From: Paraburkholderia hiiakae
GTDB taxonomy: Bacteria > Pseudomonadota > Gammaproteobacteria > Burkholderiales > Burkholderiaceae
Assembly (NCBI RefSeq): GCF_904848665.1
Contig: NZ_CAJHCQ010000003.1
Span: forward strand, 1 to 64,000
Direction: 5' to 3'
Length of the DNA stretch: 64,000 bases
The translations under genes were made by a program, and so were the position numbers. This document shows, piece after piece, positions 1 through 9,050 of the stretch. The first letter of the stretch is position 1, and each line of letters begins with the position of its first letter. The notes under the pieces are model-generated. The model was given only the letters and a program-made list of their open reading frames with translations. It had not been told where the DNA came from and searched no databases.

Positions 1-825
1 GTCCTGGAAGACGTCCTTGATCGCGGCGCACAGGGCGTCGGTATCCACTGTCAGCACTTCGTCGAGATATGCCTGGCACAGGCGGAAGGTTTCCTCGCCC
101 ACGAGCTTCACGGCGGTGCCGTCCGAGAACAGGCCGACTTCAGTGAGTTCCACGCGCTTGCCCGCCTTGATCGACTGGGCCATCGCGCAGGAATCGTCGG
201 TCTGCACGCCGATCACCTTGATCTCGGGGCGCACGGCCTTCACGTAGGCCGCCACGCCCGCCGCCAACCCGCCGCCGCCGATCGGCACGAAGATCGCGTG
301 AATCGGGGCCTGATGCTGGCTCAGCACTTCCATCGCCACGGTGCCCTGGCCGGCGATCACGTAGGGATCGTCGAAGGGATGCACGAAGGTCAGGCCGCGC
401 TCTTCCTGCAGGCGCACGGCGTGGGCGTAGGCGTCGCTGTACGACTCACCGGCCTGCACGACCTCGACGGTCGCGCCGCCGTGCGCGCGCACCGCATCGA
501 CCTTCACTTGCGGCGTGGTGACCGGCACGCAGATCACCGCTTTCACGCCCAGTTTCGCGGCCGAAAGCGCCACACCCTGCGCGTGATTGCCCGCGGAGGC
601 GGTGATCACGCCGCGCTCCAGTTGCGCGGGCGTGAGGTGCGCCATCTTGTTGTAGGCGCCGCGCAGCTTGAAGGAGAACACGGGCTGGTTGTCCTCGCGC
701 TTGAGGAACACGGCGTTGCGCAGGCGCGCCGAGAGGTTCGGGGCACGCTCGAGTTCGGTCTCGCGGGCGGCGTCGTAGACGCGGGCGGTGAGGATTGTCT
801 TCAGGTAATCGTCGTGGGAGGCCAT
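1..825 (-). CDS. ilvA: Threonine ammonia-lyase (biosynthetic), 3' end outside window
   Basis: PLP-dependent deamination of threonine to 2-oxobutanoate, the first step of isoleucine synthesis. The frame is open from an ATG at 825 to the window edge, giving the N-terminal 275 residues of a family of about 500. The PLP-lysine segment FSFKLRGAYNKM is seen at residues 50-61 (Lys53), and a glycine-rich phosphate-binding loop GGGGLAAG lies near residue 183. The C-terminal ACT-like regulatory domains that bind isoleucine and valine would lie outside the window, so the biosynthetic form is inferred from the N-terminal sequence alone. A possible -10 (TATCAT on the minus strand, 868-873) lies about 45 nt upstream without a convincing -35. 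Confidence 0.9.
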   Translation of the reverse strand, partial: MASHDDYLKTILTARVYDAARETELERAPNLSARLRNAVFLKREDNQPVFSFKLRGAYNKMAHLTPAQLERGVITASAGNHAQGVALSAAKLGVKAVICVPVTTPQVKVDAVRAHGGATVEVVQAGESYSDAYAHAVRLQEERGLTFVHPFDDPYVIAGQGTVAMEVLSQHQAPIHAIFVPIGGGGLAAGVAAYVKAVRPEIKVIGVQTDDSCAMAQSIKAGKRVELTEVGLFSDGTAVKLVGEETFRLCQAYLDEVLTVDTDALCAAIKDVFQD

Positions 826-1374
826 GCGAGGACGCGCCGGGCGCGGGTTTAGGGCGGGAAAGCGTAAATGATAGCGCCAACGGCTCCCGCTCTGGCGGCG
901 CGCTCAGGCAGCCGGTGCTCGACGCGGTGGCGCTATTCGCCGACCGGCCGGAAGGCAAATCATCGTCAAAGCGCGCGCAATCTTGCGCGAATCACCCGTC
1001 AACGCAAGTGAATCTTATGTGTTCACCAAGTTCCCACGCCGCGTCAGCGCGGGCGCGGATCATGCGGTAAAATCGTTTTTCGAAACAAGGATCGGATGAT
1101 GCACTGGCAACCTCGGACAGCCCATTTGATGCCCGCACGGCGCGTGACCCGCCCGGCGGCGCAGTGGCACGCCCGCCACGCACGATCGTGTCGCTAAATC
1201 CGAGCGCCGGGGAACCATCGGTGTGAGCGTTGCCGCCATGTGCCTCCCCACCCCTTTCGTCCGCAGCCAGCCACAGGCGGACACGATTTCAGAATAGCGC
1301 CCCACGCGCCCCGTCAGCATCCGTCGTACTGGCCGCGAGCCGTGCGCGGGGCTGACTCAAAGAGTCGTCCAACC
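826..1374. other. Divergent intergenic region, no gene seen
   Basis: About 550 bp separate ilvA (minus) from the FAD/Fe-S oxidase (plus). Short open frames here have no family resemblance and look like GC-rich noise. A TAAAAT hexamer at 1068-1073 could be a -10 for the plus-strand gene, but no -35 is visible. No strong hairpin or conserved RNA element was recognised. Confidence 0.5.
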
Positions 1375-4300
1375 ATGAACGCACCTCAAGTTTTCGATCC
1401 TAACGGCGCCGCCGCCGCCGTGGCCGCCGATATCGAACCGCGCCTGCGCGAGATTCCCTATAACTACACGTCCTTTTCGGACCGCGAAATCGTCATCCGC
1501 CTGCTTGGCGAAGAGGCGTGGAACGCGCTCGCCGAGCTGCGCGCGGAGCGCCGCACCGGCCGCTCGGCGCGCATGCTCTACGAGGTGCTGGGCGACATCT
1601 GGGTCGTGCGCCGCAATCCGTATCTGCAGGACGACCTGCTCGACAACCCGAAGCGCCGCGCGCTCTTGATCGAGGCGTTGAATCACCGCCTCGCCGAAAT
1701 CGAAAAGCGCCGCCGCGCCGACCTGCACGAGCATGCGGACAAGGAAGGCGTGGACCGCGCCGCGCGCGTGGAAAAACTGGTCGGCGCCACGCGCCGCGCC
1801 ATCGACGCCTTCGGGGGCGAGTTCGAGAAGATGGCCGACCTGCGCCGCCGCTCAGTCAAGGTGCTGGGCAAGCGCACGCAGAAGGACAACATCCGCTTCG
1901 ACGGCATTGCGCGCGTTTCGCACGTGACCGACGCGACCGACTGGCGCGTGGAATATCCGTTCGTCGTCTTGACGCCCGATACCGAAGCCGAAATCGCCGG
2001 CCTCATCAAGGCCTGCTTCGAACTCGGCCTCACCGTGATTCCGCGCGGAGGCGGCACGGGCTACACGGGCGGTGCGGTGCCGCTCACGCCGTTCTCGGCC
2101 GTCATCAACACCGAAAAGCTCGAGCAGCTCGGGCCTGTCGAGATGACCGACCTGCCGGGCGTGAACCGCAAGGTCGCGACCATTTTCTCGGGGGCGGGCG
2201 TGGTCACGCGCCGCGTGACCGAGGCCGCCGACGCCGCGGGCTTCGTGTTCGCCGTGGACCCGACCTCGCTCGATGCGTCGTGCATCGGCGGCAACGTCGC
2301 GATGAACGCGGGCGGCAAGAAGGCCGTGCTGTGGGGCACGGCGCTCGACAATCTCGCCTGGTGGCGCATGGTCGACCCGCAGGGCAACTGGCTCGAAGTC
2401 ACGCGTCTTGACCACAACATGGGCAAGATTCACGACATTCCCGTGGCGCGCTTCGAGCTGAAGTGGTTCGACGGCGAATACGCCCCGGGCGAAAAGCTGC
2501 TGCGCACCGAGTCGCTCGATATCGAAGGCAAGCGCTTTCGCAAGGAAGGCCTCGGCAAGGACGTCACCGATAAATTCCTGGCCGGCCTGCCGGGCGTGCA
2601 GAAGGAAGGCTGCGACGGGCTCATCACGTCCGCGCGCTGGGTGCTGCACAAGATGCCCGCGCATACGCGTACGGTGTGTCTGGAGTTCTTCGGCCAGGCG
2701 CGCGAGGCGATTCCGAGCATCGTCGAGATCAAGGACTACCTGTTCGAAACGTCGAAGCGGGGCGGCGCGATTCTCGCCGGCCTCGAGCACCTTGACGAAC
2801 GCTATCTGCGCGCCGTGGGCTATGCGACCAAGAGCAAGCGCAACGCGTTTCCGAAAATGGTGCTGATCGGCGATATCGTCGGCGACGACGCCGATGCTGT
2901 GGCCACCGCGACCTCGGAAGTCATCCGCATGGCCAACGGCAAGAGCGGCGAAGGCTTCGTCGCGGTGTCCGCCGAGGCGCGCAAGCGCTTCTGGCTCGAC
3001 CGCAGCCGCACGGCCGCGATCGCCAAGCACACCAACGCGTTCAAGATCAACGAAGACGTCGTGATCCCGCTCAACCGCATGGGCGAGTACACGGACGGCA
3101 TCGAGCGCATCAACATCGAACTGTCGATCAAGAACAAGCTGCAACTGGTCGACGCGCTCGAAGTGTTCTTCAAGGCAGGCAAGCTGCCGCTCGGCAAGAC
3201 CGACGACGCGAACGAGATTCCCTCCGCGGAACTGCTCGAAGACCGCGTGCAGCAGGCGCTCGACCTGCTCAAGCGCGTGCGCGAGCGCTGGACCTTCGTG
3301 GGCGAGAAGCTCGACTTGTCGCTGCGCGAGGCGCAGCACTACCTCGTTCAGCTCGGTTACGAGTCGCTGGCGGAGAAGTTCGCCGACCGTGTGGACGTGC
3401 AAGGCGACGCCAACGTCTTTCACGTGACGCAGGACCGCACGGTGCGCATCTCGTGGAAGCAGGAGATCCGCGCGGAACTGCGCAAGATCTTCAACGGCGG
3501 CGAATTCAAGGCGATCCTCGACGAGACTCAGGCGATCCACAAGAAGGTGCTGCGCGGCCGCGTATTCGTGGCGCTGCACATGCACGCCGGCGACGGCAAC
3601 GTGCACACGAACCTGCCGGTCAACTCGGACAACTACGAGATGCTGCAGGACGCGCACCACGCGGTTGCGCGCATCATGAAGCTCGCGCGTTCGCTCGACG
3701 GCGTGATCTCGGGCGAGCACGGCATCGGCATCACCAAGCTCGAATTCCTCACGGAGGACGAGATCGCCGAGTTCCGCGCCTACAAGCAGCGCGTCGATCC
3801 GCATGGCCGCTTCAACGCGGGCAAGCTGCTCGAAGGCGCCGACCTGCGCAACGCCTACACGCCGTCGTTCGGCCTGATGGGTTACGAGTCGCTCATCATG
3901 CAGCAGTCCGACATTGGCGCGATTGCCGATTCGGTGAAGGACTGTCTGCGCTGCGGCAAGTGCAAGCCGGTGTGCGCGACCCACGTGCCGCGCGCGAACC
4001 TGCTCTACAGCCCGCGCAACAAGATTCTCGCGACCTCGTTGCTGGTCGAGGCGTTCCTGTACGAAGAGCAGACGCGCCGCGGCGTGTCGATCAAGCACTG
4101 GGACGAGTTCAACGATGTGGCCGACCACTGCACGGTCTGCCACAAGTGCGTGACGCCGTGCCCGGTGAAGATCGACTTCGGCGACGTGACGATGAACATG
4201 CGCAACCTGCTGCGCAAGATGGGCAAGAAGAAGTTCAACGCGGGCAACGCAGCGGGCATGTTCTTCCTCAACGCCACGAACCCGCAGACCATCAATCTCG

Positions 4301-5430
4301 CGCGCACCGCGATGATGGGCGTGGGCTACAAGGCGCAGCGCCTTGGCAACGACGTGCTGAAGAAGTTCGTGAAGAAGCAGACGGCGCATCCACCCGCAAC
4401 AACGGGCAAGCCGGCCGTGGTCGAGCAGGTGATCCACTTCATGAACAAGAAGATGCCGGGCAACCTGCCGAAGAAGACGGCGCGCGCGCTGCTCGACATC
4501 GAAGACAACAAGGTCGTGCCGATCATCCGCAACCCGAAGACGACGAACGTCGATTCGGAGGCGGTGTTCTATTTCCCCGGCTGCGGCTCGGAGCGTCTGT
4601 TCTCGCAAGTGGGGCTGGCGACGCAGGCCATGCTCTGGGAAGCGGGCGTGCAGACGGTGCTGCCGCCGGGCTACCTGTGCTGCGGCTATCCGCAGCGCGG
4701 CTCGGGCCAGTACGACAAGGCCGAGAAGATCGTCACCGACAACCGGGTGCTGTTCCACCGCGTGGCAAACACGCTCAACTACCTCGATATCAAGACCGTC
4801 GTGGTGTCGTGCGGCACGTGTTACGACCAGTTGGCCGGTTATGAATTCGACAAGATTTTCCCGGGATGCCGCATCATCGACATCCACGAGTTCCTGCTGG
4901 AGAAGGGCATCAAGCTCGACGGCGTGACGGGCACGCGCTACATGTACCACGACCCGTGCCACACGCCGATCAAGACGATGGATCCGGTCAAGCTCGTCAA
5001 CGAACTGATGGGTTCTGAAAAGGACGGCTACAAGATCGAGAAGAACGATCGCTGCTGCGGCGAATCGGGCACACTGGCCGTCACGCGCCCGGACGTTTCG
5101 ACGCAGGTGCGCTTTCGCAAGGAAGAGGAAATCCGCAAGGGCGCGGCGAAGCTGCGCGGCATTCCGATCGTCGCGACTGGCATAAGCGGCGCGAACGGGG
5201 TGCAGCCTGCAACGCAGCAGGAAGCGGGCGGGCAGGGTACGACGCAAGACGTCAAGATTCTGACGAGCTGCCCGTCGTGCCTCCAGGGTCTGTCGCGGTA
5301 CAACGAAGACGCCAACATCGAAGCCGACTACATCGTGGTGGAAATCGCCCGACACAAGCTTGGCGAAAACTGGATGGCGGACTACGTTCAGAACGCGAAC
5401 AATGGCGGAATCGAGCGCGTGCTGGTCTAA
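1375..5430 (+). CDS. Large FAD-binding / Fe-S / CCG-domain oxidoreductase (DUF3683 type, D-lactate or D-2-hydroxyacid dehydrogenase-like)
   Basis: Predicted fused flavin and iron-sulfur dehydrogenase of 1351 residues, start ATG at 1375 ([11 protein letters not shown]). An upstream in-frame extension is non-conserved and Pro/His-rich. Order seen: a DUF3683-like N-terminus with [19 protein letters not shown]; an FAD-binding type 4 domain with [13 protein letters not shown] near residue 223 and [12 protein letters not shown] near 295; an FAD-oxidase C-terminal domain with [12 protein letters not shown] near 734 and SGEHGIG near 778; two ferredoxin-like motifs [11 protein letters not shown] (about 857) and [12 protein letters not shown]; then two CCG-type cysteine-rich motifs (FPGCG...[10 protein letters not shown] near 1066-1105, and DPCHTP...RCCGESGT). 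This combines GlcD/Dld-like flavin and GlcF/LldE-like Fe-S parts in one chain, as in YdiJ. Electrons probably pass to quinones at the membrane. The exact 2-hydroxyacid substrate cannot be read from sequence. Confidence 0.85.
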   Translation: MNAPQVFDPNGAAAAVAADIEPRLREIPYNYTSFSDREIVIRLLGEEAWNALAELRAERRTGRSARMLYEVLGDIWVVRRNPYLQDDLLDNPKRRALLIEALNHRLAEIEKRRRADLHEHADKEGVDRAARVEKLVGATRRAIDAFGGEFEKMADLRRRSVKVLGKRTQKDNIRFDGIARVSHVTDATDWRVEYPFVVLTPDTEAEIAGLIKACFELGLTVIPRGGGTGYTGGAVPLTPFSAVINTEKLEQLGPVEMTDLPGVNRKVATIFSGAGVVTRRVTEAADAAGFVFAVDPTSLDASCIGGNVAMNAGGKKAVLWGTALDNLAWWRMVDPQGNWLEVTRLDHNMGKIHDIPVARFELKWFDGEYAPGEKLLRTESLDIEGKRFRKEGLGKDVTDKFLAGLPGVQKEGCDGLITSARWVLHKMPAHTRTVCLEFFGQAREAIPSIVEIKDYLFETSKRGGAILAGLEHLDERYLRAVGYATKSKRNAFPKMVLIGDIVGDDADAVATATSEVIRMANGKSGEGFVAVSAEARKRFWLDRSRTAAIAKHTNAFKINEDVVIPLNRMGEYTDGIERINIELSIKNKLQLVDALEVFFKAGKLPLGKTDDANEIPSAELLEDRVQQALDLLKRVRERWTFVGEKLDLSLREAQHYLVQLGYESLAEKFADRVDVQGDANVFHVTQDRTVRISWKQEIRAELRKIFNGGEFKAILDETQAIHKKVLRGRVFVALHMHAGDGNVHTNLPVNSDNYEMLQDAHHAVARIMKLARSLDGVISGEHGIGITKLEFLTEDEIAEFRAYKQRVDPHGRFNAGKLLEGADLRNAYTPSFGLMGYESLIMQQSDIGAIADSVKDCLRCGKCKPVCATHVPRANLLYSPRNKILATSLLVEAFLYEEQTRRGVSIKHWDEFNDVADHCTVCHKCVTPCPVKIDFGDVTMNMRNLLRKMGKKKFNAGNAAGMFFLNATNPQTINLARTAMMGVGYKAQRLGNDVLKKFVKKQTAHPPATTGKPAVVEQVIHFMNKKMPGNLPKKTARALLDIEDNKVVPIIRNPKTTNVDSEAVFYFPGCGSERLFSQVGLATQAMLWEAGVQTVLPPGYLCCGYPQRGSGQYDKAEKIVTDNRVLFHRVANTLNYLDIKTVVVSCGTCYDQLAGYEFDKIFPGCRIIDIHEFLLEKGIKLDGVTGTRYMYHDPCHTPIKTMDPVKLVNELMGSEKDGYKIEKNDRCCGESGTLAVTRPDVSTQVRFRKEEEIRKGAAKLRGIPIVATGISGANGVQPATQQEAGGQGTTQDVKILTSCPSCLQGLSRYNEDANIEADYIVVEIARHKLGENWMADYVQNANNGGIERVLV

Positions 5431-5470
5431 TGGCAGCGCTCAATTTTCCGTGAACGGGTCGGGGACGACG

Positions 5471-5896
5471 ATGACATGCGTATTCTGCAGTGAGGAAGGC
5501 GGCGATGTGCTGTGGCAGGACGAGCGCATGCGTGTCGTGGTCGCGACTGCCGAGGCCGACTATCCCGGCTTTTGCCGGGTCATCTGGAATGCGCACGTCG
5601 CCGAATTCTCGGACCTGGGCGCGGCCGACCGGGAACATCTGATGCGCGCGGTGTACGCCGTCGAGCGTGCGCTGCGCCGCGTTATGCACCCTTCGAAGGT
5701 GAATCTGGCGAGCCTTGGCAACCAGGTGCCGCACGTGCACTGGCACGTCATTCCGCGCTTCACTAACGACGCGCATTTCCCGCTGCCTGTCTGGGCCCCG
5801 CGCCAGCGCACGGTGTCCGAGGCGATGCTGGGCCAGCGCCGCGCGCAGGCCACGTTACTGCGCGACGCAGTGCGCCAGGAAATGGAGCAGGCTTAA
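5471..5896 (+). CDS. HIT family protein (histidine triad hydrolase)
   Basis: Small 141-residue histidine-triad protein, a nucleotide hydrolase/transferase family. The start is ATG at 5471 (MTCVFCSEEGGDVLW). It opens with a C-x-x-C pair as many bacterial HIT proteins do. The triad HVHWHVIPRF is seen at residues 88-97 (His88, His90, His92). It begins 40 nt after the FAD oxidase stop and probably shares its transcript. The substrate (AMP-lysine-type or dinucleoside polyphosphate) is not predictable. Confidence 0.85.
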   Translation: MTCVFCSEEGGDVLWQDERMRVVVATAEADYPGFCRVIWNAHVAEFSDLGAADREHLMRAVYAVERALRRVMHPSKVNLASLGNQVPHVHWHVIPRFTNDAHFPLPVWAPRQRTVSEAMLGQRRAQATLLRDAVRQEMEQA

Positions 5897-5941
5897 GGCC
5901 TGGGCAGGCCGGGCGGTGGGCGTCCAACAGCAGGAACGATC

Positions 5942-6355
5942 ATGAGTGGATTGAAATCCGATACGCCGGTGCCGACCGGCGTCGTGGTGCACGCCGTCTC
6001 GCGCGTGCTGGAACTCCAGTATGCGAACGGCGAGAGCTACCGCGTGCCTTTCGAGCTGATGCGAGTGTTTTCGCCCTCGGCGGAAGTGCGCGGTCATGGC
6101 CCCGGCCAGGAAACACTGCAGACGGGCAAGCGCGAGGTGACGATCACGGCGCTCGAAGGTGTCGGCAACTATGCGCTGCAGCCCACGTTCTCCGACGGCC
6201 ACAACACCGGTATCTATTCGTGGGACCAGCTCTACGAGTTCGCCACGCGCCAGGACGAACTCTGGGCGGACTATTTCGCCAAACTGAAAGCGGCGGGCGT
6301 CGAGCGCGACGCACCCATGGCGGCGCCCCCTGCCGCGCACGGCCACTGCCACTGA
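5942..6355 (+). CDS. DUF971 domain-containing protein (gamma-butyrobetaine hydroxylase-like N-terminal domain)
   Basis: A 137-residue protein with a DUF971/GBBH-like N-terminal fold: LQYANGESYRVPFELMRVFSPSAEVRGHGPG early, and a YALQPTFSDGHNTGIYSWDQLYEFA segment typical of the family. A His/Cys-rich end (HGHCH) could bind metal. It lies 45 nt after the HIT gene and 90 nt before ubiE in the same orientation. Homologous domains occur in dioxygenases and Fe-S scaffold-linked proteins, but the role of the stand-alone protein is not established. No catalytic residues of the oxygenase half are present. Confidence 0.8.
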   Translation: MSGLKSDTPVPTGVVVHAVSRVLELQYANGESYRVPFELMRVFSPSAEVRGHGPGQETLQTGKREVTITALEGVGNYALQPTFSDGHNTGIYSWDQLYEFATRQDELWADYFAKLKAAGVERDAPMAAPPAAHGHCH

Positions 6356-6445
6356 CGCTTCCTGTTACGATCCAGCCCCGCCGCTTCTCTGACAGACGCG
6401 GCGCAGCAACTCAATAGAACACCCTTCCGCGAAAGGACGAGCGCG

Positions 6446-7177
6446 ATGAGCAAAACCCACTTCGGCTATCAGACAGTCGACGAACAGGACAAGGCGAAGA
6501 AGGTGGCCGGCGTGTTTCACTCGGTTGCCTCGAACTACGACCTGATGAACGATCTGATGTCGGGCGGGCTGCACCGCGCGTGGAAGACGTTCACGATCGC
6601 CCAGGCGAACATCCGGCCGGGCGCGAAGGTGCTCGACATTGCGGGCGGCACGGGTGACCTTTCCATGGCGTTCGCGAAGAAAGCGGGCCCGACGGGCGAA
6701 GTCTGGCACACCGACATCAACGAGTCGATGCTGCGCGTGGGCCGCGACCGCCTCATCGACAACGGCGTGATCACGCCGGCGCTCCTGTGCGACGCCGAGA
6801 AAATTCCCTTTCCCGACAACTACTTCGACGTAGTGACCGTGGCTTTCGGACTGCGCAACATGACGCACAAGGACGCCGCGCTCGCCGAGATGCGCCGGGT
6901 GCTCAAGCCGGGCGGCCGCGTGCTGGTGCTCGAATTCTCGAAGGTCTGGGAGCCGCTTAAGAAAGCGTACGACGTGTATTCGTTCAAGGTGCTGCCGTGG
7001 CTTGGCAGGCGCTTTGCCCAGGACGCGGACAGCTACCAATATCTCGCGGAATCGATCCGCATGCATCCGGATCAGGAAACACTCAAGACGATGATGGAAC
7101 AAGTCGGCCTCGATGCCGTCAAATATTACAATTTGTCAGCTGGCGTGGTAGCCTTACACGTCGGCACAAAGTATTAG
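6446..7177 (+). CDS. ubiE: Ubiquinone/menaquinone biosynthesis C-methyltransferase
   Basis: SAM-dependent C-methylation of the polyprenyl-benzoquinol ring in ubiquinone synthesis. The protein has 243 residues, close to the E. coli enzyme. The SAM-binding motif [15 protein letters not shown] is at residues 62-76 (Asp64). The UbiE signature [17 protein letters not shown] occurs near residue 32, and [22 protein letters not shown] matches the family's second signature. Start ATG at 6446 is preceded by GAAAGGACGAG. It heads a ubi group (ubiE, Tim44-like, ubiJ, ubiB), the E. coli ubiE-ubiJ-ubiB order with one gene inserted. Confidence 0.97.
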   Translation: MSKTHFGYQTVDEQDKAKKVAGVFHSVASNYDLMNDLMSGGLHRAWKTFTIAQANIRPGAKVLDIAGGTGDLSMAFAKKAGPTGEVWHTDINESMLRVGRDRLIDNGVITPALLCDAEKIPFPDNYFDVVTVAFGLRNMTHKDAALAEMRRVLKPGGRVLVLEFSKVWEPLKKAYDVYSFKVLPWLGRRFAQDADSYQYLAESIRMHPDQETLKTMMEQVGLDAVKYYNLSAGVVALHVGTKY

Positions 7178-7213
7178 TGTTCCCAAATCACTGTCTTTAA
7201 AGGAATTTTCATT

Positions 7214-8233
7214 ATGTCTGAGCCCCGAATCGATGCTTCCAAAAAGCTTTCAACATCGTGGGCCAGACGAATTGGCGTTCTGGCCCTCGCCGGCGTGATG
7301 ATCGCTGGCAGTCTCGCGTCGTTCGATGCCGAGGCTCGCCGCATGGGTGGCGGCCGCAGTTTCGGCAATCAGTCGTCGATGGCCTCGCAGCGCAGCACCA
7401 CGCCGCCGCCCGCCCAGCCCAGTCCCACGAATCCCGCGCAGCAGGCCGGCGCTCAACGAGCGCCCGGTACGCCGGCGCCCACGCCCGCGGCCGCACCGGC
7501 TCGCAACCGCTGGCTTGGGCCTATCGCGGGCCTCGCAGCTGGTCTCGGCATCGCCGCGCTGCTTTCGCACTTCGGTCTTGGCGAGGCGTTTGCCGGCATG
7601 ATGGCCAACATGATCGTGATCGCGATCATCGCCTTTGTCGCCGTCTGGCTGATCCGCAAGTTCATGGGCCGCCGCCGTGCCGTGGAACCCGCGTACCAGA
7701 CCGGTGGCGGGTACGGCTCGTCGACCAACCTGAACCAGTCGTCGGGCGGATATCAGCCGCAGGAGCCGCGCTATACCGCGCCGCCCACGGGGCAGTACCT
7801 CGCGCCTGAAGCCAATCCGGTCAGCACGCCGCGCATCGATACGCCGGCCGCCGTCCCGGCTGGCTTCGACACCGAAGCTTTCGTGCGCAACGCGAAGGTC
7901 TACTTTGTGCGCCTGCAGGCCGCGTGGGACGCCGGCAACATGGACGACATCCGCGAATTCACGACGCCCGAGATGTTTGCCGAGATCCGCGTCGATCTCG
8001 CGAGCCGCGGCGCGCAGCCCAACCAGACCGACGTCGTGCAGCTCAACGCAGACCTGCTCGGCGTGGAAGACCGCGGCAGCGATCATCTTGCGAGCGTGCG
8101 TTTCTCCGGCCTGATTCGCGAGGCCGCGGGCGCGCCGGCCGAGCCGTTCGTCGAGGTGTGGAATCTCTCGAAGTCGCGCACGTCGGGCGAAGGCTGGCTG
8201 CTCGCGGGTATCCAACAGGTCGAATCTCACTGA
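7214..8233 (+). CDS. Tim44-like domain membrane protein
   Basis: A 339-residue protein with a hydrophobic N-terminal helix (about residues 19-36, IGVLALAGVMIAGSL), the ARRMGGGRSFGNQSS motif typical of bacterial Tim44-like proteins, a Pro/Ala/Thr-rich linker, a second hydrophobic stretch (about 98-152, with VIAIIAFVAVWLIRKFMG) and a soluble C-terminal Tim44-like domain of NTF2 fold (about 215-339, AWDAGNMDDIREFTTPEMFAEI...). Mitochondrial Tim44 anchors the import motor. The bacterial function is unknown. It lies 36 nt after ubiE with SD AAAGGAA, and a terminator-like hairpin lies between it and ubiJ, so it may close the ubiE transcript. Confidence 0.85.
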   Translation: MSEPRIDASKKLSTSWARRIGVLALAGVMIAGSLASFDAEARRMGGGRSFGNQSSMASQRSTTPPPAQPSPTNPAQQAGAQRAPGTPAPTPAAAPARNRWLGPIAGLAAGLGIAALLSHFGLGEAFAGMMANMIVIAIIAFVAVWLIRKFMGRRRAVEPAYQTGGGYGSSTNLNQSSGGYQPQEPRYTAPPTGQYLAPEANPVSTPRIDTPAAVPAGFDTEAFVRNAKVYFVRLQAAWDAGNMDDIREFTTPEMFAEIRVDLASRGAQPNQTDVVQLNADLLGVEDRGSDHLASVRFSGLIREAAGAPAEPFVEVWNLSKSRTSGEGWLLAGIQQVESH

Positions 8234-8350
8234 GTTCGCAAGGAGGCGGTGCGCTTCGTGATTTGATAAAGATCATGGAGTGCTGCGCCAGCCAGCCGCA
8301 GCACCGGGCAGGGTGGCGGCGCGATCCGACGGCTCGAACGTTACAATAGG

Positions 8351-8388
8351 AACCCGCCCGGGCTTGTGCCCGTGCGGGTTTTCTTATT
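8351..8388 (+). terminator. Intrinsic terminator-like hairpin directly before ubiJ
   Basis: Outer arms AACCCGC (8351-8357) and GCGGGTT (8374-8380) and inner arms CGGGC (8359-8363) and GCCCG (8368-8372) close a TTGT loop. TTTTCTTATT follows. The U-rich tract ends 2 nt before the ubiJ ATG. A TACAAT hexamer (8342-8347) just upstream resembles a -10, without a clear -35. Confidence 0.7.
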
Positions 8389-8390
8389 CC

Positions 8391-9032
8391 ATGCCGATGA
8401 CTCTTGCCGCCAAGCCCTTCGCTGCTGCCGTCAATCACCTGCTTGCCCGCGAAACGTGGGCACGTGAGCGTCTCGCCCCGTATGCCGGCAAGACGGCGCG
8501 CCTCACATGCCCGCCTGTCGTGCTTACGCTGCTCGTACAGCCGGACGGCTATCTGGCAGCGGTAGAGGACCACGATGCGGGCGACGTCGATGTGACGCTT
8601 TCGCTGCCCGCGGGCGCGCTCTCGTGGTTCGTGCAGGGCGGCCAGGCGGCCGTCATGAAGCACGTCAAGATCGAGGGTGATGCCGAGTTCGCGCAGGTCA
8701 TCGGCAAGCTCGCCGAGCATCTGCGCTGGGAGCCCGAAGAGGACCTCGCGAAACTGATCGGCGACGCGCCGGCTTCACGCATCGCCACGCTCGCGCGCGC
8801 CGCAGGCGAGCAGGCGCTGCGCACCGGCCGCAACGTGCTCGGCTCGGTCACGGAATATCTGCTCGACGAAAATCCACAGCTTGTGCGGTGCGCAGAGCTC
8901 GACGGCTTCAATGAAGAGCTGTCGCGCGCACGCGATGCGCTGGCGCGCGTGGAGAAACGCATCGAGCGACTCGAACAAAAATCACAGGCCGGCGGCCGGA
9001 GCCAGAGCGCTGCGCCGCACGGCTCGCGCTAG
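8391..9032 (+). CDS. ubiJ: Ubiquinone biosynthesis accessory factor UbiJ (SCP2 domain)
   Basis: Lipid-binding accessory protein of the cytosolic ubiquinone-synthesis complex. It has 213 residues: an SCP2 sterol-carrier-like domain over residues 1-115 (PVVLTLLVQPDGYLAAVE..., DVDVTLSLPAGAL), then a helical region and a C-terminal coiled coil ending in RDALARVEKRIERLEQK, the typical UbiJ architecture. It lies 18 nt before ubiB. The start ATG at 8391 (MPMTLAAKP; a second ATG at 8397) has no Shine-Dalgarno sequence because a terminator-like hairpin occupies that space. Confidence 0.88.
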   Translation: MPMTLAAKPFAAAVNHLLARETWARERLAPYAGKTARLTCPPVVLTLLVQPDGYLAAVEDHDAGDVDVTLSLPAGALSWFVQGGQAAVMKHVKIEGDAEFAQVIGKLAEHLRWEPEEDLAKLIGDAPASRIATLARAAGEQALRTGRNVLGSVTEYLLDENPQLVRCAELDGFNEELSRARDALARVEKRIERLEQKSQAGGRSQSAAPHGSR

Positions 9033-9050
9033 TCAACAGGCCCCCCAGAC

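Noticed and set aside
1852..5355. Minus-strand open frame of 1167 codons
   Set aside because: It is fully antisense to the FAD/Fe-S oxidase and is rich in Arg/His/Val/Ala as expected from reading GC-rich codons backwards. No domain is recognisable.
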